DNA from: Brachionus plicatilis
Lineage: Eukaryota > Rotifera > Eurotatoria > Ploima > Brachionidae
Length of the DNA: 64,000 nt
Assembly: GCA_010279815.1 (NCBI GenBank)
Contig: QEOQ01000590.1
Location: 61,704 to 125,703, forward strand
Direction of reading: 5' to 3'
A program made the translations under genes and the position numbers. The notes beneath the pieces are model-generated. The model made no database searches and was not told the DNA's origin. It worked only from the letters and a program-made list of their open reading frames with translations. Each line of letters opens with the position of its first letter. Positions within the stretch are counted from its first letter, which is position 1. Positions 1 to 9,930 of the stretch are shown here, one piece after another.

Positions 1-29
1 TTGTCTAAGAGGCTGAAATTAATGATAAT

Positions 30-165
30 AATAATAATTAACTACAAAATATTCCTAACAGGCTGGCTGAAAAGAAGGCACTACGCCGTTCGGAGCTGCC
101 AAGAGGAACTATTCCCTCTAAATTATATATTAAATAAATAAATAAATAAAATAAATAATGTGCAA
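30..165 (+). mobile_element. LINE 3' tail (family A)
   Basis: A stretch containing GGCTGAAAAGAAGGC and TTCGGAGCTGCC, ending in an (AATA)n run. The same two blocks in the same order recur at about 47,305-47,345, again followed by an AATAAA-rich tail and there preceded by a short open frame. This is read as the 3' UTR end of a non-LTR retrotransposon, heavily 5'-truncated. The LINE body that follows begins right after this tail, so two elements are adjacent or nested. Confidence 0.6.
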
Positions 166-174
166 CAAACCTAT

Positions 175-1435
175 TAGAGTTTATTGATAAAGCAACTTAT
201 GAATATGAAAAAGGAAAAAATGTTGACATTCTGTATTCTGACTTTTAATAGGCTTTTGATAAAGTTCCGCATGGAAAATTGATAATAAAACTTGAATCAT
301 ATGGTATAAATGGTAAACTTCTAAGCTGGATTGAGTCATTTTTGATTGGGCGGGTACAAAGAGTTGTCTTAGGTAATGACGCATCAAATTGGGAGGTAGT
401 TACAAGCGGAGTGCCACAAGGATCCGTACTTGGTCCAATCCTATTTATAATTTATATCAATGATCTCCTTGAGAGCTTCAACAGTTTCTGTCTTGGATAT
501 GCTGATGACTTAAAATTAATTGGTTTCTTCGAATTCTCTGACGTAGAATCGTTAGAACTCCAGAAAGACCTCGATCTCCTAATGGAATGGACAGATAACT
601 GGTCAACAAATATAAATCTGAACAAATGTAAAGCAATGTATTTAGGGAAGAGAAAAGAAAAAGCCAAATACTTATTATCAAACCAAAATATATCTCATCT
701 ACTAGAGGAGATAACAGAAGAAAAAGATTTGGGTGTTTTTATTACAAATGATTTGAAATGAAATAAACAATGTACTGTGGCAGCTATGAAAGCTAACCGA
801 ATACTGGGTCAAATAAGAAATTCTTTTAAAAACCTTAGCCGAGAATCATTAAGACTTCTCTATACATCACTTGTGAGAACCCATCTGGAGTATGCAGTAG
901 GAACCTTGAGTCCGCATTTAGAAAAAGACATTATAATTCTTGAAAAAGTGCAAAGAAGAGCGACAAAACTGATTGATTATACCAGAACCAAGTCTTATGA
1001 AGATAGATAGAAATACTTAAATCTTATGAAACTTGAAAATCGTCGTTTAAGGGGGGATTTAATTCAAATTTACAAAATTTTAAAAGGTTTTGAAAAAGTG
1101 TCTTTAACTAATGGAATCAATTTCGCTTGTGCTGTCAAAAGCCTAAGAAGACCACATGACAATAGACTGGTCCGAGAAATAAATCGCAGAGGCTCTTTAA
1201 GATATAATTTCTTAACAAATCGCTGCGTAAAATTATGGAACTGCTTATCAGTTAATGCTGTTAGTGCGCAAACAATAAATAGCTTCAAATGAGTCATTGA
1301 CAATGAAGTTTTTGGAATGGTGAAAAGCAAAGTCTGCCAAAGCCTTAGTTTGTAAGGCTAAATGCTTTTGAGCGTTAGTTTAGATAGAAATATCTATGCT
1401 GCAGATACTACTACTACTACTACTACTAAATGGAA
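175..1435 (+). mobile_element. Degenerate non-LTR retrotransposon (CR1/Jockey-like), 5'-truncated, broken RT
   Basis: One reading frame from about 180 to 1,292 encodes the palm and thumb of a LINE reverse transcriptase. Visible blocks are AFDKVPHGKL, the block SGVPQGSVLGPILFIIYIND, the catalytic GYADDLKL near 500-520, then a thumb region ending VRTHLEYAV and LEKVQRRATKLI. The frame is interrupted by stops at 247-252 (two adjacent), 759-761, 1,007-1,009 and 1,290-1,292, so it is dead. The endonuclease domain and the N-terminal RT part are missing, as in usual 5' truncation. The 3' UTR ends in an (ACT)n microsatellite at about 1,408-1,430, which marks the 3' terminus. Clade is inferred from the RT motifs only. 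Confidence 0.9.
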
Positions 1436-1990
1436 AATTTTGATTGCAGGGAATTTTCGAATTTCCGGTACTTTATCAAAAAGTTTTATTGTCATAAAGA
1501 TTTTTTTTAAAGATTAATGGATTTCTATAAGGGATCAACTGGTTTGATTTTTGTTACCAAGATTTCAAATAACATAAACAATGATTATATTTTTAAGAAA
1601 AATTTCAATCACCATTCATCTGATAAGAATTGGTCAGTTGGTCATCCGTTGAAAAAATTATGTCGGGTCCCAAAAAGAAAAAGATTCAGATTATGTCTAT
1701 TTAATGAAAATTCTTTGAGAAAAATTACCAGAAATAATATATAAAAACATTTGTGATATAAAATATGATTAAAAAAATCAATTTTTGAGAATGTCTAAAA
1801 ATCAAAAACTATTTTTTACCTCAAAGACTTGGCCATTCGGACTTATCGCTGAAATTCACTTTTTATTTTTTTTTAGTTTTTAAACTTTATTTTTAAAATT
1901 TGTTTTTTCTCTAAATAAATAAGTTTAAAAAAATAATAATCAAAAATTTATTTGGATCAAAAAATTCAGAAACTGATTCATTCCTTATTC
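1436..1990. other. Non-coding gap downstream of CIAO3
   Basis: AT-rich spacer between the LINE 3' end and the CIAO3 stop codon. It should contain the CIAO3 3' UTR (minus strand). A 75-codon plus-strand open frame at 1,517-1,744 shows no recognisable motif and is not called. Confidence 0.5.
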
Positions 1991-3755
1991 CTACCATTTA
2001 ATGACAAGACCGTTGGTATTTTTTTCAATTTCATGATAGGACGTGTACAAATTCTTTTTCAATTTTTCTTCATCGTTTCCGAGCCACACTGAATCGTATA
2101 AGTTTTTAACAAATCTGTTCTCATCAGGAATCTGATCTTTTACCGAATTGTAAGTTATTTCAACTTTTTGCAATAGATCTTTGGAAAGGCTGTTGGTTTG
2201 TTCGTCTCTAATTTGACCCCCACCATTCAAACATCCTAAAGCTCAAAATTTAGTTTAGAAAAAAATTTAAATTTGAGTCATACCAGAAGGACACGCCATT
2301 ATTTCTATATAATGATAAGGACAATTTTTCTTCTTTATTTTTTGAACAATATTTTGAATATTTCTAAATCCATATGCAATTGCAAACCTAAGCTTAACTT
2401 CACCATTTATTTCCAAGTTAACCTCTTTGAAATCAGAATTTCTCAATTGCTTATAAACTATCTGCTCTGGTTTTAGATCAAAATCAAACAAGCTCTTAGC
2501 TGAAGTGACCAAAACATGTTCCAAGTAACCTCCGGATCCGCCACCTTGATGATTGTAGACCAGTTCTTGTTTCTCAAGTTCTTGCTTGACACTTGTCTGA
2601 TCTTTATTCAAAGTAAATGGCAAATCTAAAATTCCATCTTGCATCGAGCCCAAGTCGATATTTTCTTTTTGAAATAAATTCTCTATTTCAACTTAAAATT
2701 TTTTTTTTAGATTAAAATTAATTTTTATTTAAAAAAATAGTACTTGTGGACAAAACACAGTCTACATCTTTGGACTGATGAAATTCATTGAAAAAATCTT
2801 TGCGTGATGACTCAAGCTTTTTGTCAAAGCATGGCATAATGGTGACATGGTAGATCTTGTCAGGTGTAATGTCAAAAACATTTTTGCACAAATAGTCCTT
2901 AACCAGGGAGCCCATGATTTGTTGAGGCGATTTGACAGCGCTAATGAATGGCAAGATGAATGAACCATGCGTTTTTTCCGCATAGCAAATCCAGCCAGGA
3001 CAAGAACTTGTTAGTATTGGTAATTTGGCATCTGAAGAACCTTGCTCATTTTTCCTAAACCTCTCGACAAATTCCCTCTCGCTTTCAATTAGACTGAATT
3101 CACGTGAAAATGTCGTGTCGAACACAAATTCGGCGCTGAAATAATTCTTGAAAAACCCGCACAATTTTTTGGTACATGTGTTCAAATCAAGATTATATCT
3201 TGCCGCTAAAGATGCCCGACTTTGGGGCGATATTGATACAACTATTTTTTTTACATGACAAAATTTATCATCCTTAAAAAATGAGAAATTTTTTTCTTTA
3301 AAAAATGTATTTATTTAAATTTTTGTTAATACCTGAATAAATTTCTTATTGTTTTCAATAACTTTAATTAGCTCATCTGCGCTTTGTTGATTGATCAAGA
3401 CTGTTTCTGCCGAGGTCACACATCCACTGCAAGCCAAACAATCGTCTAGGCTGATTTTCGCCTTTTGCACTGGAGGCTTTTGTTTTTCCTTGAGAGAAAA
3501 AAAGCTGGAAATGATCCATAATCTATTTATAACCAAGGAAAATTTTTTTAAAGCATACCACTGAACCAGACTCGTCAGCCAATTCTATAACTCCTGTCTT
3601 TTTGGTAGGTCTTTTTTCCAATTTAACAGGCTTGACACATTCCTTACAAAAAATAAATAAGACTGATCTCCATCAAGTACTTAAATTACTTGTCCCGGTC
3701 CAATAAAGTCATCAAGATCATTTATTTGGATGATACCAGAAAATTTGGAACTCAT
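1991..3755 (-). CDS. CIAO3: Cytosolic iron-sulfur assembly component 3 (NARFL/IOP1/Nar1), 6 exons
   Basis: Member of the Nar1 family, related to Fe-only hydrogenases, which links the early and late cytosolic Fe-S assembly machineries. Exons (minus strand order): 3,690-3,755; 3,559-3,642; 3,333-3,488; 2,744-3,272; 2,284-2,691; 1,991-2,235. Their phases close to 495 aa (human about 476). The N-terminus carries [10 protein letters not shown] then Cys24 in [10 protein letters not shown]. The N-terminal cluster ligands are in CLACSGC (about residues 67, 70, 73). The C-terminal cluster cysteines are in [25 protein letters not shown] and [13 protein letters not shown]. The C-terminus ends with a single Trp (VIKW), the usual Nar1 tail. 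All introns are short (about 40-70 bp) with GT-AG borders. For intron 2 the acceptor giving EKQKPPVQ was chosen because the nearer upstream one breaks frame. It shares its upstream region head-to-head with PRMT5. Confidence 0.95.
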
Positions 3756-3914
3756 TTTTCTAAATCAACAATATATTCTTATCTTTAAATTATACTATAT
3801 TTAAATTTAATAAGAGTTTGTTAATAAAGCAAAATTAAGTTCGTTTCAAGACTAAAATCATGAGGAGTATTCACATTGAAAATTTTGAAAAATAAATTTT
3901 AAATTTTTCATTAA
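3756..3914. promoter_or_regulatory. Shared CIAO3-PRMT5 divergent promoter region
   Basis: Only 159 bp separate the two start codons, which point away from each other. The interval is AT-rich, holds both 5' UTRs and presumably a common bidirectional core promoter. No TATA or initiator element can be singled out with confidence in such AT-rich DNA. Confidence 0.65.
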
Positions 3915-6475
3915 ATGAGTTCGAACAATAAAACTGTGCGTTGTGCTCTCAGTGTGTCCAGCGTTCCTGATATTACAGAAGCCATTAACAATGCCATTGA
4001 TAATAAATTTACTTATTTAATATGTCCTTTGGTTAATCCAAGACTCAAAAGGGAATATATTGCCGATAATTTAAGACACCAACAATTGCCATTGACCAGA
4101 AGTGATCTAGATCTTACTGCTGAATGTAATTTTTTTAATGGTTATGCAATTTTTTTGAAATTTTCAAATAAAGGCTGGCAAAATTACGTGGTAGGAGCTG
4201 CACATCAATTCTATGACTGTGATTCTGAAGATGAAACCATAAGAAATAATAGCATTTGTGTAATTAAAGAAAAAGAAAATTTTTTTAATATACTTTTCAA
4301 AAATTTTAGGGTTTATCTGAAGAATTGAACATTGTGGCTCATTTGAATCTAACAAATTATCTAGTTCCACTGCGTAGCGACAAAATTGAAAATTTTTCTC
4401 GAATCATAAATAATATTTTGCTAAATAAACTTACAATGTTTAATGTAAATAAATTAATTTTCAAAATCTTAAAAAAAAAACACTTATTATTTTTATTTTA
4501 AGGTTATTATCAGAGTTCCATTGCATATGAACAATTTAGATATCGAAATTGAAAATGTGGTCTCAAGATCAAATGACGATGCTCCATGGTACTGGTGGAA
4601 AAAGTTGAGAACTTTATGCGAGGAAAACACGCGCCTAGGTCTTGCTTTAGAGATGACCAATGATTTACCAGAAGATGAAAATGAAATAGAAAGGTGGTAC
4701 TCTGAGCCCATTCGAATGATAATTATTCCGACTTCGCTTTTTTTAACTAACAAAAGCGGATTTCCAGTATTATCTAAAGCTCATCAAAAATTTATTAATC
4801 AATTTCTTAAAGTATTTAAATTCGAATTTTTAGTTTAAAATCTTTAATTGTTAATATAAAAGCTAGACATAGACTTTGTTATTGAAGGAGCCAACCGGCA
4901 CCCTGAAAGAGGCATGTCTAAATATCAGGAATATTTAAATTATTTATTTAAAGTATTTTTTTTTTTTTATTTATTTTTTTTTTAATTTATTACAAACTTA
5001 TTTGAAGCAATTTCAAACGAATAGTGTTGATAAAAAAACTCAATTTACAAAAGGATATGAAGATTGTCTTCAGAATCCATTACAGCCGCTAATGGACAAT
5101 TTAGAATCTCAAGTGTATGAGGTGTTTGAAAAGGATCCGATCAAATATTCCCAGTACCAAAAAGCCATAGCTCAAGCTTTGATCGATCGAGTCAGTGAGG
5201 AGGATAAAAAAACAAAAGAAATGTAGAATAGGAAATTTATTATTTAATAGGAAAATTTTAATTTATACTTTTTTAGAGTTATTATGGTTGTTGGAGCAGG
5301 TAGAGGTCCATTGGTAAAGATGGCTATTCAAGCGGCACAAGAAACTGAGCGAAAAGTTAAACTTTATGCCATAGAAAAAAACAAAAATGCCATTAATACG
5401 TATGAAAAAATAACATAGTTAGCTAATAATTATTAAAAAAAATTTTTTTAATCAAGGTTATTAAATCTGAAAAATACAGATTGGGATGATCGAATAACAG
5501 TGATCGCTAAAGATATGAGAGAATGGGAACCTACGGAGAAAGCAGATATTTTAGTGAGCGAATTGCTGGGATCTGTTGGAGATAATGAACTTTCACCTGA
5601 ATGTCTTGACGGAGCTCAGAGATTATTAAAAGGTTTTTTTTTAAGTCACTTAAAAAGAAATTTAAAATTTTTTTAAAGATGATGGAATAAGTGTGCCTTA
5701 TAGATATAGATCTTTTATTGCACCTGTTCAATCTTACAAAGTTTACTCAGAAGTAAGACGATGTAAAGAATATGAACATCCATATGAGGCGCCATATGTC
5801 ATTTTATTGAACAATCACTGCAGAATAGCCGATGAACAATTTCTTTTCGAGTTTACTCATCCGAATAGAGCGAGTAGGCTAAAATTTTAAAGATTTAAAG
5901 ATTTTTGTTAATTTATAAAAAAATAAGAAAAAATTGATAATAATCGATATGGCAAGCTCGAATTCAAGGCTAATTTTGATGCTACTTTGCACGGTTTTGC
6001 TGGATATTTCGATAGCCATTTGTACAAAGATGTTGATATTAGTAAGCACCTTACTATTCCTTAAATCATAAATTATAGTGGGGCATATTAATTTTGTGTT
6101 TCATAACCTAAGTCAATTTTTTCAATTAAAGATAGTGAATTTTGAAAAGCATTTTATTAGTAAATTTTTATTAAATAAGTTAAAATTACAGATATATGAA
6201 ATTAATATGGGCACTATTAAAGAAAAAAAATATTTATTTTAATTTTTTAATTAGGCATTACTCCATCAACCCATTCTCCTGGAATGTTTAGTTGGTTTCC
6301 GATGTTTTTTCCACTAAAAAATCCAATTCAAGTAAAACAAAATGACTTAATAACTGTTCACTTTTGGCGTTGTGTGTCAAGCAAGCAAGTACACTATGAA
6401 TGGTGTATTTCTTCGCCAACTAATTCAGTAATACATAATCCTAATGGCAGAACATATTGGATTGGATTACATTAG
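3915..6475 (+). CDS. PRMT5: Protein arginine N-methyltransferase 5, 11 exons
   Basis: Type II arginine methyltransferase making symmetric dimethylarginine on Sm proteins and histones, normally with MEP50. Exons: 3,915-4,125; 4,174-4,259; 4,310-4,444; 4,503-4,811; 4,863-4,952; 5,008-5,222; 5,277-5,399; 5,457-5,632; 5,679-5,873; 5,928-6,041; 6,255-6,475. They close to 624 aa (human 637). Residues 1 to about 280 form the TIM-barrel domain ([26 protein letters not shown]). The Rossmann domain has the SAM loop VGAGRGP at about 354-360. The double-E catalytic loop is [15 protein letters not shown], with Glu425 and Glu434. The family-defining Phe (human Phe327) is present as Phe317 in [14 protein letters not shown]. 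The C-terminal beta-barrel has [19 protein letters not shown] and [12 protein letters not shown]. Nine introns are 46-58 bp; the last is 213 bp. A candidate AATAAA lies at about 6,499. The gene appears intact. Confidence 0.97.
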
Positions 6476-6499
6476 AGTTTTAGTATTTCTAAAATTTTT

Positions 6500-8045
6500 A
6501 ATAAAAAAAATTATCTTGGAAAAGATTTATTTTTTATTTGATTTGATTGATGAATTCCGTTGTTTTTTAACGCGGCATCAAAATCTGTTCAGTTTTAGCA
6601 CCTTTTGATTTTTTAGTATATTTAATTTTTGTAAAATTGTTCTGGTGACACTAAAATTAAAAAAGAATATTTATTTTTTATAGCTGAAGAAATAAAGGAT
6701 TTAGGAAAAAATTAAGAAAAAAGATTGATGGTTTCAGTTAGAAACCAAATTTAAAATTTGTTTGCTTGATTCTTTCCAAAACAAAATTTATTTAAATTTT
6801 TTAGCAGAACGGTTTTCTTCTTTTTAATGATATATATATGCTGAAAGTCTTGCTTCTTAGGCTTCTCTAAATAATCATGTTCTTAGGCATTAAATTTGAC
6901 TCAAAATTAACCTTTACTCCAATATTTGATAAGATAAAACAGCGTTCTAATTCACGGTTAACCTGGAAAAAAGTTTTGTTGATCATCTATTTCAAAAAGT
7001 ATTCACTATCAATTAAATGAAATATTTTTTTTAAATATAATTTCTTCTTAGCTTTTTTCAAAAATTGAGTCTATAATTCAATTAAAAAACCTTGCAGTAC
7101 AAGGAAAGAACTTTTTTATTTCATTTGTTTTATCGAGACCTTGTAACAATTTTTTATTTAGATACCTACTTTTTATAACTTTATCTCAATATTTTTAAAT
7201 TGAATGGAAGAACAGGGCTAAAATGAAAATTAGGTTAATTATATATTTAAGGGAAGTATTGGCAAATTTCAAAAAGGAAAAAATTCAATTTCGGTTATTT
7301 GGCTTCAGATAACCCTGTCTTTTAAAGGTGAATAATTCTGATAGTTATTTAGAGAGACTAATTTTCGAAATAATATGTACTGCCAAATAATAAGTTTAGA
7401 AAAAACATCGAGAAATACACTTATTTTGATGCAAAAACAAAAAAGACATTAAAACACCAAGTCAATGAAATTATACTTGGAAAGACCACAAAGAGTTAAA
7501 GGTAAATTTACAAGCGATAATTTTCAAATAACTAAAAATAAAAAAATCGGAATGTTTATTCCACAAAATATATTCTAATAAAATTTATTAAATAGTTTCA
7601 AAAGAGTTTTTAGACTTTTATCCAATTCGGATATATATATATATATATATATGGTGTATTTTATCGTCTTTTAAAAAAAATTTTCATTTAATTTTGAAAT
7701 AGCATAATGATTAAAAAAGCTAATCAAATACCCTTACCTTTTAACAACTTTAAATAAAAACTTTGTTTTTTTAAATCAATATTTTTTGTACTTATATTTA
7801 GTTAAGTATTTCAAATGATACTCTTAAAAAAAACGCTCATCATAGATGTAAAAAGACAACACCTGGTTTGAAGCAACTAATTTTTCATAAAATACAATTT
7901 TTTTTTGTTGATATATTCATTTTATGCCTCTCATTTTTGTTAATCGCCATTTTTCAAATAAAAATCAAGCTCTCATCATGCTTTTTACACCAAGTGTTTT
8001 TTTTCGCTTTCCCAGTAGATAATGAATGCAAAAAAATCTATTTCC
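6500..8045. other. Non-coding AT-rich region with a (TA)n tract
   Basis: No coding frame with recognisable content. It includes a dinucleotide (TA)n run at about 7,631-7,652 and many A or T homopolymers. A 93-codon plus-strand frame at 7,868-8,149 overlaps the antisense of a LINE fragment and is hydrophobic only because of T-richness. Confidence 0.6.
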
Positions 8046-8290
8046 TTATTCACTCTTTGTGGAGCACTGAGTCATTACTTTTGATTTCCACTCAAGTCGA
8101 TCTTTCGCCTTTACCATTGCTTCTCCCATTGTTATTCCCGTTTCAATGAGCTCTTTCCTGATTATTGACCTCCATGTCACTGCTGGTGGTCCTACCTTAT
8201 GTTGGCCTTTAAGTGTACATTGAAGGGCTCTTTTTGGTATCCGTATTTTTGGTACATTCTAAGTAAATGACCAAGCCATCGCAGTCTTAT
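8046..8290 (-). mobile_element. LINE ORF2 C-terminal fragment
   Basis: Reading the minus strand gives RWLGHLLRM, then after a one-base shift PKRALQCTLKGQHK, VTWRSIIRKELIETGIT, MGEAMVKAKDRLEWKSK, and a TAA stop at 8,046-8,048. The block 'RWLGHLLRM ... RALQ ... TWR ... KEL ... G(I/L)T..EA...A.DR..W' is the standard C-terminus of an RTE/Jockey-type endonuclease-RT polyprotein. Everything upstream (endonuclease, palm) is absent. One frameshift is visible between the first two blocks. Confidence 0.8.
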
Positions 8291-8424
8291 ATTCTTAATG
8301 CATTGACTTTAAGGCTCTAAATTTTTTCTTGTGTATAGATCATCCTTCGAAAATGTCTCAGGCCAGTGTATCCGGAGATTCCTACTTCACATACTAACAT
8401 ACTAGTTGTTTATTAATTCAATAA

Positions 8425-8530
8425 TTTTCAAATTCCCCAGGAGTCTTACTCTGAGATTGTTTCTCGAATAAATAAATAAAAGGACTGAGGTGGCTTGGAC
8501 ATGTATTTAGAATGAAAGGAACATGTATAT
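8425..8530 (+). mobile_element. LINE 3' tail followed by a second LINE C-terminal fragment
   Basis: A 3' tail-like sequence (GAGTCTTACTCTGAGATTG, then (AATA)n at about 8,467-8,478) is followed immediately on the same strand by a frame reading GLRWLGHVFRMKGT. This is the same LINE C-terminal motif as at 8,260-8,290 but in the opposite orientation. Two fragments of related LINEs therefore lie in opposed orientation within 500 bp. Confidence 0.55.
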
Positions 8531-9417
8531 CAAAAAGAGACCTTCAATTGTCCTATTTTTAATCTAATTTAAATTTTTTTTTTAGGATTTACAGTAATTA
8601 AAATTAATTTTAAAAAATTTTATAGGCATTAGTGGCAATCGAAAAGAGCCTAAAATTTATAAAGATATTTTAAGTATCAATTAGATAAGGTTTTGGAGAT
8701 TCTTTTTTGTAAGTCTTCCTCTTTTATTTTTCTGATTTTTTGGGCTTCAAAAATAATTTGTCTAATTTAGCATCAACTAATCAACTTACGTGAGAATAAG
8801 CAAGAAATATTTTTTTATAGTAAAATTCGTGAATATTTAATCAGTTCACGATTGAAAACTGATCACAAGAAAAAAGTTATTTTATAACATAAAATTCGTG
8901 ATTTCAAAAAGATTCAGATTTTAAAATAAAACATTTCCATTGATTCATTGTAAAAATATTTTTATTTATTTTTTTAATTTTTACGCAAAAATTTAGGAAA
9001 TCAATTTTACTAAAACAGAATCTCATCATGATTGTTATTTTTGTAAAATAATTACTATTGCGATTTTAATTTTTTAAGCGAAAAATTTTCATAAGATTGA
9101 ATAAATAATTTATCATGAAATTTGTTATCATACACCTTCATTTTCAAACTATTTCTAGTAATCCCTTTTTTATTGGCATAATTTTTGTGAATCAAAAATT
9201 GAATTAAGAAAAAAAAAACATTTAGATAAAATTAAAAAAAGACATTTGATTTATTTATTTACTTTATTAACAGATAAACAGAAAAATTAAATAATATATT
9301 GATTGATGATAATTTTCTCTTAAAAAAAAGTATCCAAATACATTAAAATAAAATACTAATGAACGATTTTGTAACATTGTGAAATTTCCTAATTTTTAAT
9401 CAAATAATTAAAAGTAT
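8531..9417. other. Non-coding AT-rich region
   Basis: No recognisable gene or repeat unit. It should contain the 3' UTR of the neuropeptide gene read from the minus strand. Confidence 0.5.
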
Positions 9418-9930
9418 TTATTTGCCATATTGGATATCCCATTGTTGTTTGCGACCAAATGTCATTTTTGGATTGAAAAACTTTAAGCTGCTACGTTTGC
9501 CATACAAAGCGTCCAGGAATGCGTTTGGTTTCATTCCACCTCGTTTTCCGTAACCAATATCCCATCTGGCCGTCTGTCTTCGGTAATCTCTAAAAGGTGA
9601 ATTTTTTTTGTATCTCTTGTCATAGTTCTCTTCACTCTCAGCTTCGTCATCTCCCAAATTCGCTTCAAGATAAGCCTCATACAAGTAGGGTAGCATGGCT
9701 TTGAATCGTTGATCTAATTTTATTAATCGCTCCATTTCTTCATTATTTTCGTAATTCTCATTACTATTTTCAGCAATCTGTGGCTTTATTAAATGTTCAT
9801 CGGCGTTATTTACCAGTTGATTGGAGGCTTCCAGACCCTTAGGTATCAGCGCTATTATTCCTAAAATGACCAAAAAATATTTTGTTTTCACCATTGAAGT
9901 CATTTTTTTTAACAAATTGATAGAATTCAA
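9418..9930 (-). CDS. Secreted neuropeptide precursor with amidated peptides (unassigned family)
   Basis: 170 aa, single exon as seen. A hydrophobic signal segment (about residues 17-30, YFLVILGIIALIP) precedes a likely cleavage near residue 35. An acidic spacer (about 36-103) follows, then a basic C-terminal third with KR, RR, KR, KR and RK sites. Predicted products: QTARWDIGY-amide (119-127), GGMKPNAFLDALY-amide (131-143), SSLKFFNPKMTF-amide (147-158) and QQWDIQY-amide (162-168). Each is followed by Gly plus basic residues, the amidation signal. Two N-terminal Gln could cyclise. The last peptide ends the protein at Gly-Lys. Met10 or Met13 are alternative starts giving a more typical signal peptide. 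The WDIxY-amide pair is an internal repeat. I do not recognise the family; it is not obviously FMRFamide, tachykinin, MIP, orcokinin or SIFamide. Secretion and processing are inferred. Confidence 0.85.
   Translation of the reverse strand: MNSINLLKKMTSMVKTKYFLVILGIIALIPKGLEASNQLVNNADEHLIKPQIAENSNENYENNEEMERLIKLDQRFKAMLPYLYEAYLEANLGDDEAESEENYDKRYKKNSPFRDYRRQTARWDIGYGKRGGMKPNAFLDALYGKRSSLKFFNPKMTFGRKQQWDIQYGK

Noticed and set aside
247..1292. In-frame TAA/TAG/TGA inside the LINE RT as a sign of stop-codon reassignment
   Set aside because: All six host genes end normally at TAA, TAG or TGA and contain none internally; the LINE is simply inactivated.
1517..1744. 75-codon plus-strand open frame
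   Set aside because: No motif, no homology recognised, no splice context; probably chance.
2267..2653. Separate small protein starting [11 protein letters not shown]
   Set aside because: It is exon 5 of CIAO3; the extension past the donor at 2,284 is intron.
3489..3558. Nearer acceptor (TTTCCAG at about 3,505) for CIAO3 intron 2
   Set aside because: It puts the CLACSGC exon out of frame; the acceptor ending at 3,489 keeps frame and matches the family.
7631..7652. (TA)n run, and a second one at about 17,055-17,072
   Set aside because: Ordinary dinucleotide microsatellites in AT-rich DNA.
7868..8149. 93-codon hydrophobic plus-strand frame resembling a membrane protein
   Set aside because: Hydrophobicity results from T-richness and its 3' part is antisense to a LINE fragment.
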